DNA of 60,011 bases from Nocardiopsis sp. CC223A (GTDB lineage: Bacteria; Actinomycetota; Actinomycetes; Streptosporangiales; Streptosporangiaceae), in the NCBI RefSeq assembly GCF_030766825.1, contig NZ_JASFDV010000038.1, positions 1-60,011 of the forward strand, read 5' to 3'. Positions 15,885 to 26,557 of this stretch are shown in pieces (position 1 is the stretch's first letter; every line of letters starts with the position of its first letter). The position numbers were made by a program, and so were the translations under genes. Below the pieces are notes generated by a model. It did not search any database. It saw nothing but the letters and a program-made list of their open reading frames with translations, and was not told the origin of the DNA.

Positions 15885-17066
15885 ATGTTGCGTTGGCTGA
15901 CCGCAGGGGAATCCCACGGGCCGGCACTCGTCGCGATTCTGGAGGGCCTCCCGGCCGGTGTGTCCGTCACCTCTGACGACATCGCCGCCGCGCTGCTCCG
16001 CCGCCGCGCCGGGTACGGTCGTGGCGCCCGGATGAAGTTCGAACAGGACCAGGTCTCCGTCATCGGAGGCATCCGCCACGGCCGCACCCTCGGGGGTCCG
16101 GTCGCGGTCGAGGTGGGGAACACCGAGTGGCCCAAGTGGGAGCAGGTGATGTCCCCCGACCCGGTGCCCGCCGAGGTGCTGGACGGCATCGCCCGCAACG
16201 CCCCGCTCACCCGGCCCCGGCCCGGCCACGCCGACCTCGTCGGCATGCAGAAGTACGGGCACACCGAGGCGCGGCCCGTCCTGGAGCGCGCCAGCGCCCG
16301 GGAGACCGCCGCCCGCGTCGCCATCGGCGAGGTCGCCCGGCGGTTCTGCCGCCAGGCGCTGGGCGTGGAGATCCTCAGCCACGTGGTGTCCATGGGCCCG
16401 GTCTCGGTCCCCGAGGACGCCCCCGAGCCGCGTCCGGAGGACCTGGCCGCGGTGGACGCCGACCCGCTGCGCTGCTTCGACCCGCAGACCAGCGCCCGCA
16501 TGGTCGAGGAGGTCGACGACACCAAGAAGTCCGGGGACACCCTCGGCGGCGTCGTCGAGGTCCTCGCTTACGGGCTGCCCCCGGGCCTGGGCACCCACGT
16601 CCACTGGGACCGGCGCCTGGACGCACGGCTGGCCGCCGCCCTCATGGGCATCCAGGCCATCAAGGGCGTCGAGGTCGGCGACGGGTTCCGCACCGCGGCC
16701 CGCCGCGGCTCGCAGGCCCACGACGAGATCGAGCCCGGCCCCGACGGGGTGCGCCGCCGCACCAACCGCGCCGGCGGCGTCGAGGGCGGCATGAGCACCG
16801 GCGACCCGCTGCGGGTGCGCGCCGCGATGAAGCCCATCGCCACCGTGCCGCGGGCGCTGGACACCATCGACACCGAGACCGGTGAGCCCGCTCAGGCCCA
16901 CCACCAGCGCAGCGACGTCACCGCGGTCCCGGCCGCCGGTGTGGTCGCCGAGTCGATGGTCGCCCTCGTCATCGCCGAGGCCGCCATCGAGAAGTTCGGT
17001 GGCGACTCGGTCGAGGAGACCGCCCGCAACCTCCGGGGCTACCTGGACTCCCTGGAGATCCGCTGA
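15885..17066 (+). CDS. aroC: chorismate synthase
   Basis: A 393-residue FMN-dependent lyase converting 5-enolpyruvylshikimate 3-phosphate to chorismate, last step of the shikimate pathway. Signatures: [18 protein letters not shown] at the start, [20 protein letters not shown] with the second family signature in the middle, [12 protein letters not shown], and [11 protein letters not shown] with the third. The ATG at 15885 gives the canonical [12 protein letters not shown] start; no ribosome site is visible and an inverted repeat abuts it. It leads the aroC-aroK-aroB group. Confidence 0.97.
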   Translation: MLRWLTAGESHGPALVAILEGLPAGVSVTSDDIAAALLRRRAGYGRGARMKFEQDQVSVIGGIRHGRTLGGPVAVEVGNTEWPKWEQVMSPDPVPAEVLDGIARNAPLTRPRPGHADLVGMQKYGHTEARPVLERASARETAARVAIGEVARRFCRQALGVEILSHVVSMGPVSVPEDAPEPRPEDLAAVDADPLRCFDPQTSARMVEEVDDTKKSGDTLGGVVEVLAYGLPPGLGTHVHWDRRLDARLAAALMGIQAIKGVEVGDGFRTAARRGSQAHDEIEPGPDGVRRRTNRAGGVEGGMSTGDPLRVRAAMKPIATVPRALDTIDTETGEPAQAHHQRSDVTAVPAAGVVAESMVALVIAEAAIEKFGGDSVEETARNLRGYLDSLEIR

Positions 17067-17124
17067 CCCGCCCGGGACCCGCCCCGGCGGCGGGTCCCGG
17101 GACCGAGACGAAGGTGGGAAGTAG

Positions 17125-18744
<1,620 letters not shown>

Positions 18745-18884
18745 ACTGGCAGCCAGGCGGCCTGCGCACCGGTGCGCTCGGGACGGCTCCCGAGGCGCCC
18801 GCGGCCGGCCCCACCGAATCACCGGACCGGGCCCTGCGAGGTTCCGGTCCCCGACGTGTCAAACCCCTGGGAGAGACGACCGAA

Positions 18885-19445
18885 GTGGCCACGACGAACG
18901 ACATCAAGAACGGCACGACCCTGCGGATCGACAACGTTCTGTGGAACGTCCTCGAATTCCAGCACGTCAAGCCGGGCAAGGGCGGCGCGTTCGTCCGTAC
19001 CAAGCTGAAGAACGTCCTCACCGGCAAGATCGTGGACCGGACCTTCAACGCCGGCGCCAAGGTCGAGTTCGCCAACGTCGACCGCCGCGACATGGAGTAC
19101 CTGTACCACGACGGCGAGTCCTACATCTTCATGGACACCCAGACCTACGACCAGCTGCCGGTCCCCGAGGCCGTCGTCGGCGACGACAGCAACTTCCTGC
19201 TGGAGAACACCAAGGTCACGGTGGCCACGAACGAGGGCAACCCGCTCTACATCGAGCTGCCCGCCGCCGTCGAGCTGGAGATCACCCAGACCGACCCGGG
19301 CGTCCAGGGCGACCGCTCCACCGGCGGCACCAAGCCCGCCACCGTCCAGACCGGCGCCACCATCCAGGTGCCCCTGTTCATCTCCCAGGGCGAGCGCGTC
19401 AAGGTCGACACCCGCACGGGCGACTACCTCGGGCGAGTCAACTGA
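18885..19445 (+). CDS. efp: elongation factor P
   Basis: A 186-residue three-domain tRNA mimic that rescues ribosomes stalled at proline runs. The KOW-like domain I (about 1-65) carries the loop [11 protein letters not shown] with lysine 32 at the tip that enters the peptidyl-transferase centre. Domains II and III include [16 protein letters not shown] and [18 protein letters not shown], the latter containing the family signature. GGGAGAG is about 8 nt upstream of the GTG. No EF-P modifying enzyme is present nearby. Its stop overlaps the nusB start (TGATG). Confidence 0.96.
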   Translation: MATTNDIKNGTTLRIDNVLWNVLEFQHVKPGKGGAFVRTKLKNVLTGKIVDRTFNAGAKVEFANVDRRDMEYLYHDGESYIFMDTQTYDQLPVPEAVVGDDSNFLLENTKVTVATNEGNPLYIELPAAVELEITQTDPGVQGDRSTGGTKPATVQTGATIQVPLFISQGERVKVDTRTGDYLGRVN

Positions 19446-19858
19446 TGAGCGGAGCACGGCGCAAGGCGCGGCGGCGCGCGGTCGAGGTCCTCTACGAGGC
19501 CGAGGTGCGCGGCATCTCGGTGGAAGAGGTCATCCGCCGCCGCCGGGCCCAGCCCGAACCGCCGATCAACGAGTTCACCGAGCAGCTGGCCCGCGCCGTC
19601 GACGGACACCGGGACCGGATCGACGAACTCCTCGACACCTACGCGATCGGCTGGACCCTGGAGCGGATGCCGGTCGTGGACCGCAACATCCTGCGGATGG
19701 GCGCCTACGAGCTGCTGTGGGCCGAGGACATCCCCGACGCGGTGGCGATCGCCGAGGCCGTGGGGGTCGCCAAGGAACTGTCCACCGACGAGTCTCCCAA
19801 CTTCGTCAACGGGCTGCTGTCCAGGCTGATGGAGAACAAGTCGACGCTCGCCCTGTAG
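19445..19858 (+). CDS. nusB: transcription antitermination factor NusB
   Basis: A 137-residue all-helical RNA-binding protein working with NusE (S10) at boxA in rRNA leaders. Features: ARRKARRRAVEVLYEAE (arginine-rich helix 1), a middle linker PEPPINEFTEQLARAV, and the conserved C-terminal RMPVVDRNILRMGAYELLW and AVGVAKELSTDESPNFVNG. The ATG shares one base with the efp stop, so the two are translationally coupled, an arrangement usual in actinobacteria. Confidence 0.95.
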   Translation: MSGARRKARRRAVEVLYEAEVRGISVEEVIRRRRAQPEPPINEFTEQLARAVDGHRDRIDELLDTYAIGWTLERMPVVDRNILRMGAYELLWAEDIPDAVAIAEAVGVAKELSTDESPNFVNGLLSRLMENKSTLAL

Positions 19859-19949
19859 GCGGGCGCGGACCGGCGCGTGTGCGGGTTTGGGACGGGCCGG
19901 GTGGGACGAGCACGGTGGGGGACCGGTGGGTGACAGGAGCGATGCGGCA

Positions 19950-20714
19950 GTGAGCGGTCTGGGAGAGGGCGGGGCCACCGGACCGGGCCGGGCGGCCAAC
20001 GCCGCGCGGACCGCCGTCGTGTGGGAGGCCCTGGCCGGGCTGCTGGACCGCCTCGGCGGCGGCTCCCCCCTGGACATCGTCGATGCGGGGGGCGGCACCG
20101 GAGGGGCCGCCGTCCCGCTCGCCGAACTCGGCCACCGGGTCACCGTCGTCGAGCCCAGCCCCGACTCCCTGGCCGCCCTGGAGCGCCGTGCCGCCGAACG
20201 CGGGGTGCGGGTGCGCGGCGTGCAGGGCGAGACCGGCGACCTGGCCTCCCTGTTCCCCGAGGGGAGCACCGACCTCGTCCTGGTCCACAACGTGCTGGAG
20301 TACGTCGACGACCCCGCCGCCGCCCTGCACGACGTGGTCGGCATCACCCGGCCCGGGGGCGCGATCAGCCTGCTGGTCACCAACGCCGTCGCCGGGGCCC
20401 TGCACCGCGCCCTGGCCGGGCACCTCACCGACGCCCGCGCACTGCTGGAGGACACGGAGGGCCGCTGGGGCCCGGGCGACCCCATCCCGCGGCGGTTCAC
20501 CCGCCGCGGCGTCCTGGATCTGATCGGCGCCGCCGGTCTCACCGACGAGCGGGTCCGCGGCGTCCGCGTGTTCACCGACCTGGTCCCCGGCCACGCCTGG
20601 GAGGGCGACGTGCACGCCGGCCGCCACCTGGTGGAACTGGAGAAGGCCGCCGCCGAGCACCCCGAGCTGCTGGGCATCGCCACCCAGCTGCACGTCACCG
20701 CCCACCGGCCCTGA
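19950..20714 (+). CDS. class I SAM-dependent methyltransferase
   Basis: A 254-residue methyltransferase with motif I at IVDAGGGTGGAAVPLAELG (near residue 43), motif II acidic residue in VTVVEPSPDS, and motif IV in DLVLVHNVLEYVDDP. The post-motif FTRRGVLDLIGAAGL and a C-terminal domain resemble the Smt/YcgJ-like tRNA or small-molecule methyltransferases, but the substrate is unknown. AGGAG lies about 10 nt before the GTG; GTG 19926 would add eight residues. It sits between nusB and dinB on the same strand with a 32-nt gap to dinB. Confidence 0.85.
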   Translation: MSGLGEGGATGPGRAANAARTAVVWEALAGLLDRLGGGSPLDIVDAGGGTGGAAVPLAELGHRVTVVEPSPDSLAALERRAAERGVRVRGVQGETGDLASLFPEGSTDLVLVHNVLEYVDDPAAALHDVVGITRPGGAISLLVTNAVAGALHRALAGHLTDARALLEDTEGRWGPGDPIPRRFTRRGVLDLIGAAGLTDERVRGVRVFTDLVPGHAWEGDVHAGRHLVELEKAAAEHPELLGIATQLHVTAHRP

Positions 20715-20734
20715 GCACCGTCCTCCGCGGCGCG

Positions 20735-20740
20735 TAACCT
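20735..20740 (+). promoter_or_regulatory. -10 box for leaderless dinB
   Basis: TAACCT ends 6 nt before the dinB ATG with no Shine-Dalgarno sequence between. No LexA/SOS box is recognisable upstream. Confidence 0.5.
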
Positions 20741-20746
20741 GACCTT

Positions 20747-22033
20747 ATGAGCCGACGTCAACTGGAGCGCGGGGCCGCGCTGCGGGGCATGGTCACCCCG
20801 AGCGGCATCGTTCCGCTGGGCGCGGACTTCCCGTGCGACGGGTCGGGTCCGGACTCCGACTGCAACGTCCTGCACCTGGACATGGACGCGTTCTTCGCCA
20901 GCGTGGAGCGGCTGCACAACCCCGGTCTGGAGGACACCCCGATCATCGTCGGCGGCACCGGTCCGCGCAGCGTCGTCTCCTCCGCCGACTACCTCGCCCG
21001 CGCCCGCGGCGTCCACTCCGCGATGCCGATGGCGCAGGCGCTGCGCCTGTGCCCCGGCGCCGCCGTGTTCCCGCCCGACGGGCGCGCCTACCGGGACGTC
21101 TCCCGGGCGGTCATGGAGATTCTGCGGTCGGTCACCCCGCTGGTGCAGCCGCTGTCCCTGGACGAGGCGTTCCTGGACGTGTCCGGGGCGCGCCGCCGCC
21201 TGGGCGGGCCGGTGCGGATCGCCGCGATGATCCGCGAGAGGGTCCGCCGCGAACAGGGTCTGACCTGCTCGGTGGGGGTGGCCGCCACCCGGTTCACCGC
21301 CAAGCTCGGCTCCACCCACTGCAAACCCGACGGCCTGCTCCTGGTGACGAGCGCCGCGGTCCGCTCCTTCCTGGACCCGCTGCCGGTCGGCGCGCTGCCC
21401 GGGGTGGGGGACAGGACCGAGCAGACCCTGGCCCGGATGGGCGTGCGCACCGTCGGCGCCCTGGCCCGGTACGACCGCGACCTGCTGCGCATGGAGCTGG
21501 GCGACAAACACGGCGCCCGGCTGGCCGACCTCGCCCACGGCATCGACGACAGCCCGGTGGAGCCCGAGAGCGAGGACAAGAGCATCGGCGCCGAGGAGAC
21601 CTTCGACGTCGACGTGGCCGAGCCCGAAGAGGTGCGCCGGGAGTTGCTGCGGCTCTCCGAGAAGGTGGCGAGACGCCTGAGAGCCTCGGGACGGATGGGG
21701 CGCACGGTGAGCGTCAAGCTCCGCCGTGGCGATTTCTCGACGATCACCCGGTCCCGTACCCTGCCCGACGCCACCGACGTCGGCCGGGAGATCAGCGCCG
21801 TCGCCCGCGCCCTCTACGCCGAATCCGGTCTGGCGGGAACCCCGATGCGCCTGGTCGGCGTTCGTATGGAAGGGATCGTTCCCGCCTCCGGGGTGCACCG
21901 CCAACTGGCCCTGGACGAGCAGGACACGGGGTGGCGCGACGTCGAGCGCGTCATGGACCGGGTGGCGGAACGATTCGGACCGGGCGCGCTACAGTCGGCG
22001 GTATTGGCCAAGCGTGACGAAAACGACGTATGA
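20747..22033 (+). CDS. dinB: Y-family DNA polymerase IV
   Basis: A 428-residue translesion polymerase. Catalytic motifs: HLDMDAFFASVE with metal-binding aspartates and the phenylalanine steric gate, and PLSLDEAFLDVSG with the SLDE acidic pair. Fingers residues lie in RSVVSSADYLARARGVHSAM; the helix-hairpin-helix is in GALPGVGDRTEQTLARMG; the little-finger domain ends with QLALDEQDTGWRDVERVMDR. A 40-residue N-terminal extension precedes the first motif. The clamp-binding motif may be QLALD, weaker than QLSLF, and the short C-terminus has no other candidate. Confidence 0.93.
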   Translation: MSRRQLERGAALRGMVTPSGIVPLGADFPCDGSGPDSDCNVLHLDMDAFFASVERLHNPGLEDTPIIVGGTGPRSVVSSADYLARARGVHSAMPMAQALRLCPGAAVFPPDGRAYRDVSRAVMEILRSVTPLVQPLSLDEAFLDVSGARRRLGGPVRIAAMIRERVRREQGLTCSVGVAATRFTAKLGSTHCKPDGLLLVTSAAVRSFLDPLPVGALPGVGDRTEQTLARMGVRTVGALARYDRDLLRMELGDKHGARLADLAHGIDDSPVEPESEDKSIGAEETFDVDVAEPEEVRRELLRLSEKVARRLRASGRMGRTVSVKLRRGDFSTITRSRTLPDATDVGREISAVARALYAESGLAGTPMRLVGVRMEGIVPASGVHRQLALDEQDTGWRDVERVMDRVAERFGPGALQSAVLAKRDENDV

Positions 22034-22276
22034 TGCCGCAACTTCCGGACCGTTCCCAACGTTATACGGGTAGGACCGGAGTCAGGGTAGACAGAGAGGC
22101 ATGGAAGCCGGTGTTTCCGATACAGCGCGGGGGTATCGTGGCCTTGGTCGGTCAGGTCCGCACGCAGCTTTTCCTTCCACGGTGCGCTAGCGCATCGTAT
22201 TCTGGGCATACCACTGACCAAGAGATCATTGATCAGTACCCGTCACCCCAACCGGGGACTGTTGTAGGGAGGCGCC

Positions 22277-22684
22277 GTGCCGCTCTCTGAACACGAGCAG
22301 CGCATGCTCGACCAGATCGAGCAGGCGCTGTATGCCGAGGACCCGAAGTTCGCGAACACCGTTCGGCAGACGAACCCCGTGGTCCATCACAAGCGCCGGA
22401 TCATCAAGGCCGGGCTCGGGTTCGTCCTCGGCCTCGTGCTGATGCTGACGGGCCTGCTGCTCGGCAGCAGCGTCGGTCTCGCCGTCGGTGTCACCGTCAG
22501 CGTGGGCGGCTTCCTCGTGATGCTGGCCTGTCTGCTGTGGGGGCTCAACGCCTGGCGCCGGGCCGCCGTCGGCGGAACGGCGGAGGCCCCGCCCGACGAG
22601 CCCAAGCGCCGCAAGGGCGACCGCCCGGGCATGATGAATCGCTTCGAGGAGCGCTGGCGCCGCCGCCAGCAGGGCGACGAGTGA
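22277..22684 (+). CDS. DUF3040 membrane protein
   Basis: A 135-residue protein starting MPLSEHEQRMLDQIEQALYA, the hallmark of the actinobacterial DUF3040 family, followed by two transmembrane segments (about 44-66 and 68-90) and a basic cytoplasmic tail. AGGGAGG stands 5 nt before the GTG. The function is unknown; family members commonly lie close to division clusters. The 243 nt upstream contain the palindromes GCGCTAGCGC and GATCATTGATC and a possible TATTCT -10 box, but no other gene that I trust. Confidence 0.88.
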   Translation: MPLSEHEQRMLDQIEQALYAEDPKFANTVRQTNPVVHHKRRIIKAGLGFVLGLVLMLTGLLLGSSVGLAVGVTVSVGGFLVMLACLLWGLNAWRRAAVGGTAEAPPDEPKRRKGDRPGMMNRFEERWRRRQQGDE

Positions 22685-22709
22685 TCTCGCCACCCAGATC
22701 CACCGGATG

Positions 22710-22748
22710 ACGACGAGGGCCCCGCACGTGGTGCGGGGCCCTCGTCGT
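22710..22748. terminator. 18-bp hairpin between convergent genes
   Basis: A perfect 18-bp stem (22710-22727 with 22731-22748) with a GTG loop lies 25 nt after the DUF3040 stop and about 260 nt after the stop of the convergent transglutaminase gene. It may serve both directions; neither side has a clear U tract. The remaining 22750-23008 is GC-rich with no gene. Confidence 0.75.
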
Positions 22749-23008
22749 CTCTGTGCGCCGCCGCGGCCGCACCGGTGACCCGTGGTCGGCTCTCCCCGGG
22801 TCGTGTTCGCCGGGTGGTGTGAGAACACCGGCTTTTCGGGGCGGGGAACGGGTCGCCGGGTGGTGCGTCGCCGCCTTCGGGGTCGGGGGCCGAGCGAAGT
22901 CGTACCACCCGGTGGGACACCGTCTCCCGGTCGCGCAGGTGGAGCCGGGGCCTGAGCGGGTCGCCTCCGCTCGGGACGGGGGAGGCGTGCCCCCCCGCCC
23001 CGAGCCGG

Positions 23009-25321
23009 TCAGGCGTTCTGCGGGGTGGGGTCCGCGGCCGGGCGGCGGGGGCGGTCCCACAGGGAGCGGGGGAGCAGCGTCGCGCGCAGGCGCACGCCGC
23101 GGGGCAGCACCGCGGGCAGGCCGTGCACGATGACGCGCAGGTCCGCGCCGGTCTCCTCGCCCCAGGAGGCGGCCGGGGCGTACCGGTCGCGTTCCTCGGC
23201 CAGGGCCAGGCGGTACAGGGCCGCGCGCACCTCCTCCGCGAGCGGTACCCGGTCCCCGTCGCGCAGGGCGGACAGGCGGGCCGCCGTGCCGCGGGGGCTC
23301 TCCGCCAGGTCCCAGCCCAGGCCCAGGTCCACACAGGTGTCGCGCAGTTCCCGCCAGGCCGCCTCCGGGCGGCCCAGGCGGAACCGGCGCACGGACGCGC
23401 GCACCGCGGCGGGCAGGAAGGGCAGCAGCAGGAGGCCCGCCACGGCCGCCGCGGCGGGCAGCCACGACAGGTCCGGGGACTCCCGGTCGTTCCCGGCGGG
23501 GGCGGCCGCGATCTCCTCGTCCTCCCCGGCGGAGGCGGAGGGGGAGGCCTCCGGCGTCGGCTCCGGCTCCTCCTGCTCCGAGGTCGGCTCCTCCTCCGGG
23601 GAATCGGGGGTGGGCTCGGGGTCGGGGAGCTCGGGTTCGCCCCCGCTCCCGTCGGTGTACTCGGGCTCGGTCGCCGAGCCCTGGCCGCCCACCCCGCCGG
23701 GGGTCGGCTCGAACCGCACCCATCCGGCGCCCTCGAAGTACAGCTCCGGCCAGGCATGGGCATCGCCGCTGCTCACCGTCCAGCGGCCGTCGCCGGTGCG
23801 CTCGCCCGCGGTGTAGCCGACCGCGACCCGGGCGGGGATGCCCGCCTGGCGGGCCATCACGGCCATCGCCCCGGCGAACTGCTGGCAGTACCCGGTCCGG
23901 TCCACGGTCAGGAAGTGCACCAGCGGGTCGGCGTCGCCGGGGACCTCCGTCGGGCGCAGGCTGTAGGTGAAGTCCCCCGAGGTGAAGAACTCCTGGAGGG
24001 CGAGCGCCTTGAGGTAGGGCGAGTCGATGTGGCCGGTGAGCTCGTCGGTCACCTCCTGGACCTCCGGCCCGACACCGGCGGGCACCGAGCGGAAGTCGCC
24101 CGGCAGCGACCGGGGGGACCCCGGTGCCCGGGCCAGGTCCTCGGCGGTGACCTCCCGGTCGGTGGTCTCCACGGTGAAGCTCAGGCCCGTGGGCGGCCGC
24201 TCGGTGGTGAACACCATGAGGCTGTCGGGGTGCACGTACCAGTCGCCGGAGACGTCGACGGACCGCGCCCAGTACGGCAGCGGCAGGAAGTCCATGCCCT
24301 CGACGTCGGAGTCCAGGGACACCCGGGTCACCACGGTGTCCTCCCGCGGTGCGGACGGCCACCCGGTGGGCAGCGGCAGCTCGTCCTGGACCCGGGTGTC
24401 CCCGGAGGCGTCCACCGGGCTCATCGTCCAGTTGACGCCGTCGAACTCGTCCAGCACGTACCGGCGCAGGTACCCGGGTTCCTCGGCATCGGTGCGGTAG
24501 GTCAGCACGGTGCGGTCGGAGGTCGACAGCAGGTCCCGGCGCATCGACACCAGCGGGTGCGTCGTGGTGATGACGTCGTTCTGGCGGCCGACGTAGGTGC
24601 CCTGGGCCAGGGTGTGGAAGGAGTCGGTGCGCAGGCCGGGCACCGCGGCGGGCAGGGCCAGCGCCAGCACGACGGCCGCGGCGGCGGCCAGGGTCGCGGT
24701 GAGCCCGTGCTGGAGGACGCCCAGCGGCGGTGTGGGGACCACCACCCCCCATTCGCGGCCGCGCACCCACATGTCCACGGCCAGCAGTTGGACGAACCCG
24801 AACGCGCACGCGATGAGCGCCCCGGCGCCGATCCCGGACTCCTCCACCACCAGCGGCACCACGGCCAGGGCCAGCAGCAGCCCGCCGACCATGCCGGGAC
24901 AGCGGGCGGTGGCGGCCAGGAAGTCGGCGGCGACGAGGAACACCGCGAACGCCAGGGCGATGATCAGCATCACCCCGGCGGTCGCCGTCACCGGGGGCCG
25001 GTTGGTGTCGATGACCCCCAGCCCCTGGGAGAACACGGTGAACACGTGCTCGATCGCGGCACCGGAGGGCACGACGCCCAGGGGGGCCAGGTGCCCGGCG
25101 AACAGCGGCACGACGAACAGCGCCACCACGACCAGTTGCAGGACGGGCACGAGCAGGCCGATCCACCCGGTCAGCAGTCGGTAGAGCACCGACACGGCGG
25201 TGGCCGCGCCCATGAGCAGGGCCGCGGGCAGCCACCAGTCGTCGCCGCGCACCAGCGGCGCGATGAGGGGGAGGGCGCACAGCAGGGAGACCAGCGTGGC
25301 CAGGGGCATCAGGGCTTTCAA
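23009..25321 (-). CDS. TgpA-type transglutaminase-like membrane protein
   Basis: A 770-residue membrane protein of the TgpA / DUF3488-transglutaminase type. About seven N-terminal transmembrane segments lie within residues 1-230 (for example LATLVSLLCALPLIAPLV). The extracytoplasmic transglutaminase core has the cysteine in RTGYCQQFAGAMAVMA, the histidine in SSGDAHAWPELYF and downstream GWVRFEPTPG. A Pro/Glu-rich linker, one more membrane helix (LPAAAAVAGLLLLPFLPAAV) and a cytoplasmic helical C-terminus follow. TTG 25321 is chosen because GGAAGG lies 7 nt upstream and it overlaps the DUF58 stop (TTGA). It is last in moxR-DUF58-tgpA, a conserved trio of unclear biochemical role. Confidence 0.9.
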   Translation of the reverse strand: MKALMPLATLVSLLCALPLIAPLVRGDDWWLPAALLMGAATAVSVLYRLLTGWIGLLVPVLQLVVVALFVVPLFAGHLAPLGVVPSGAAIEHVFTVFSQGLGVIDTNRPPVTATAGVMLIIALAFAVFLVAADFLAATARCPGMVGGLLLALAVVPLVVEESGIGAGALIACAFGFVQLLAVDMWVRGREWGVVVPTPPLGVLQHGLTATLAAAAAVVLALALPAAVPGLRTDSFHTLAQGTYVGRQNDVITTTHPLVSMRRDLLSTSDRTVLTYRTDAEEPGYLRRYVLDEFDGVNWTMSPVDASGDTRVQDELPLPTGWPSAPREDTVVTRVSLDSDVEGMDFLPLPYWARSVDVSGDWYVHPDSLMVFTTERPPTGLSFTVETTDREVTAEDLARAPGSPRSLPGDFRSVPAGVGPEVQEVTDELTGHIDSPYLKALALQEFFTSGDFTYSLRPTEVPGDADPLVHFLTVDRTGYCQQFAGAMAVMARQAGIPARVAVGYTAGERTGDGRWTVSSGDAHAWPELYFEGAGWVRFEPTPGGVGGQGSATEPEYTDGSGGEPELPDPEPTPDSPEEEPTSEQEEPEPTPEASPSASAGEDEEIAAAPAGNDRESPDLSWLPAAAAVAGLLLLPFLPAAVRASVRRFRLGRPEAAWRELRDTCVDLGLGWDLAESPRGTAARLSALRDGDRVPLAEEVRAALYRLALAEERDRYAPAASWGEETGADLRVIVHGLPAVLPRGVRLRATLLPRSLWDRPRRPAADPTPQNA

Positions 25322-26511
25322 CGCGGGACCTTCCCGAGGGGTGCGGCGTCGCGCCACAGCGGGGGCAGTTCGGAGAGGGACGGCAGGTGCACGACCCGCC
25401 ATCCGGCGGAGGCCAGGATCTCGCCGGCGCCGGTGCGCGCCCGGTCGGAGGGCCAGGCGGCCCGCGTGCACAGCACGGCCACCCGGTGCCCGCCGCCGCT
25501 CCCGGCCAGGGCGGCGGCCTCCTCGGCGGTGAGCGCGCCCAGCACCGCCACGGTCAGGGAGGCGCCGGACGCGGTGAGGGCGGGAAGGGCCGTGGTGTCG
25601 GAGGCCTCCAGGACGGCGAGCCCGTCCAGCAGGGCGCCGGGCACGGCCGCGGGCATCCGACCCCGGTCGGTGTACAGCCGCACCTCGTGGTTCTGGTCGA
25701 GCAGGTGGAGGGCGACGGAGGCGGCGGCGCCCACGGCGGTCTCCAGGGAGTCGGCGGGGCCGCTGCCCGCGTGCGCGCGGCGCCGGGTGTCGAGCAGGAC
25801 GGTGCCGTACTCGCGCCGGTGCTGCTCGTCGCGGCGCACCATCAGCTCGCCGTGCTTGGCGGTGGACCGCCAGTGGACCCGGCGCAGCTCGTCGCCGTAC
25901 CGGTACTCGCGGGGCACCGGGTCCTGCTCGCCGATCCCGCTCTGCGTGCGGCGCGGCGAATCGTCCCCCTGGGAGCCGTCGGAGGTACCGGTCCGGCCCA
26001 GGGGGACGGTGGCGGGGGTGACGAGCAGGTGCTCGGGGGCGCCGGGGCGCTGCTCCACCCGCACCAGGCCCAGCGGGTCGGTGACCGCGACCCGCAGCGG
26101 GCCCAGCGGGTAGTTGCCGCGCACGGCGGGGCGGACCAGGTAGGCGAGGTCGCGGACCCCGCGCGCGCCCAGGAACCCGATGGAGTAGCGGGGTTCGTGG
26201 CCCAGCCGGGTGGGCAGGGTGTCGCTGACCGACACCCCGGTCACCGGCCAGGTGTGCGAGGAGTCGCCGATCCGGATCATGATCCGGGCGTCGTGTCCCG
26301 CCCGGACCCGGGAGGGTGTGACGCTGCGGCTGTGCACCACCCGGTCGGCGGCCCCGATCAGGAAGAGCGCGGCCACCGGCGGCAGTGCCGCCGTCAGCAC
26401 GCCCAGGGCGACCAGTTCCCGCTGCCCGACGACGAACCCGGCGACCAGCGCGACCAGGCCCAGGAGCAGCATGCACACGCCTCGGGCGGTGAGGGTTCGT
26501 CGCGGGCGCAT
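25318..26511 (-). CDS. DUF58 membrane protein
   Basis: A 397-residue protein with two adjacent N-terminal transmembrane segments (about 11-28 and 34-53, VCMLLLGLVALVAGFVV and beyond), a beta domain, and the DUF58 signature region PVPREYRYGDELRRVHWRST, whose YRxGDxxRxIxW pattern defines the family. The C-terminal VWA-like part includes YGTVLLDTRRR with a DTR instead of a full metal-site motif. DUF58 proteins accompany MoxR AAA+ ATPases and probably are their partners at the membrane. It lies between moxR and tgpA, with 4-nt overlap to the latter. Confidence 0.9.
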   Translation of the reverse strand: MRPRRTLTARGVCMLLLGLVALVAGFVVGQRELVALGVLTAALPPVAALFLIGAADRVVHSRSVTPSRVRAGHDARIMIRIGDSSHTWPVTGVSVSDTLPTRLGHEPRYSIGFLGARGVRDLAYLVRPAVRGNYPLGPLRVAVTDPLGLVRVEQRPGAPEHLLVTPATVPLGRTGTSDGSQGDDSPRRTQSGIGEQDPVPREYRYGDELRRVHWRSTAKHGELMVRRDEQHRREYGTVLLDTRRRAHAGSGPADSLETAVGAAASVALHLLDQNHEVRLYTDRGRMPAAVPGALLDGLAVLEASDTTALPALTASGASLTVAVLGALTAEEAAALAGSGGGHRVAVLCTRAAWPSDRARTGAGEILASAGWRVVHLPSLSELPPLWRDAAPLGKVPR

Positions 26512-26557
26512 GGACCCTCTCTCGTAGGAAATCGGCTCGTTGGACCGGTGCGTGGGG

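Noticed and set aside
20701..20746. SOS (LexA) box before dinB
   Set aside because: No palindrome resembling an actinobacterial LexA site (GAACN4GTTC type) is present in the short gap.
22030..22290. 86-codon frame between dinB and the DUF3040 gene
   Set aside because: It overlaps both neighbours, has ordinary noncoding composition and matches no family I know.
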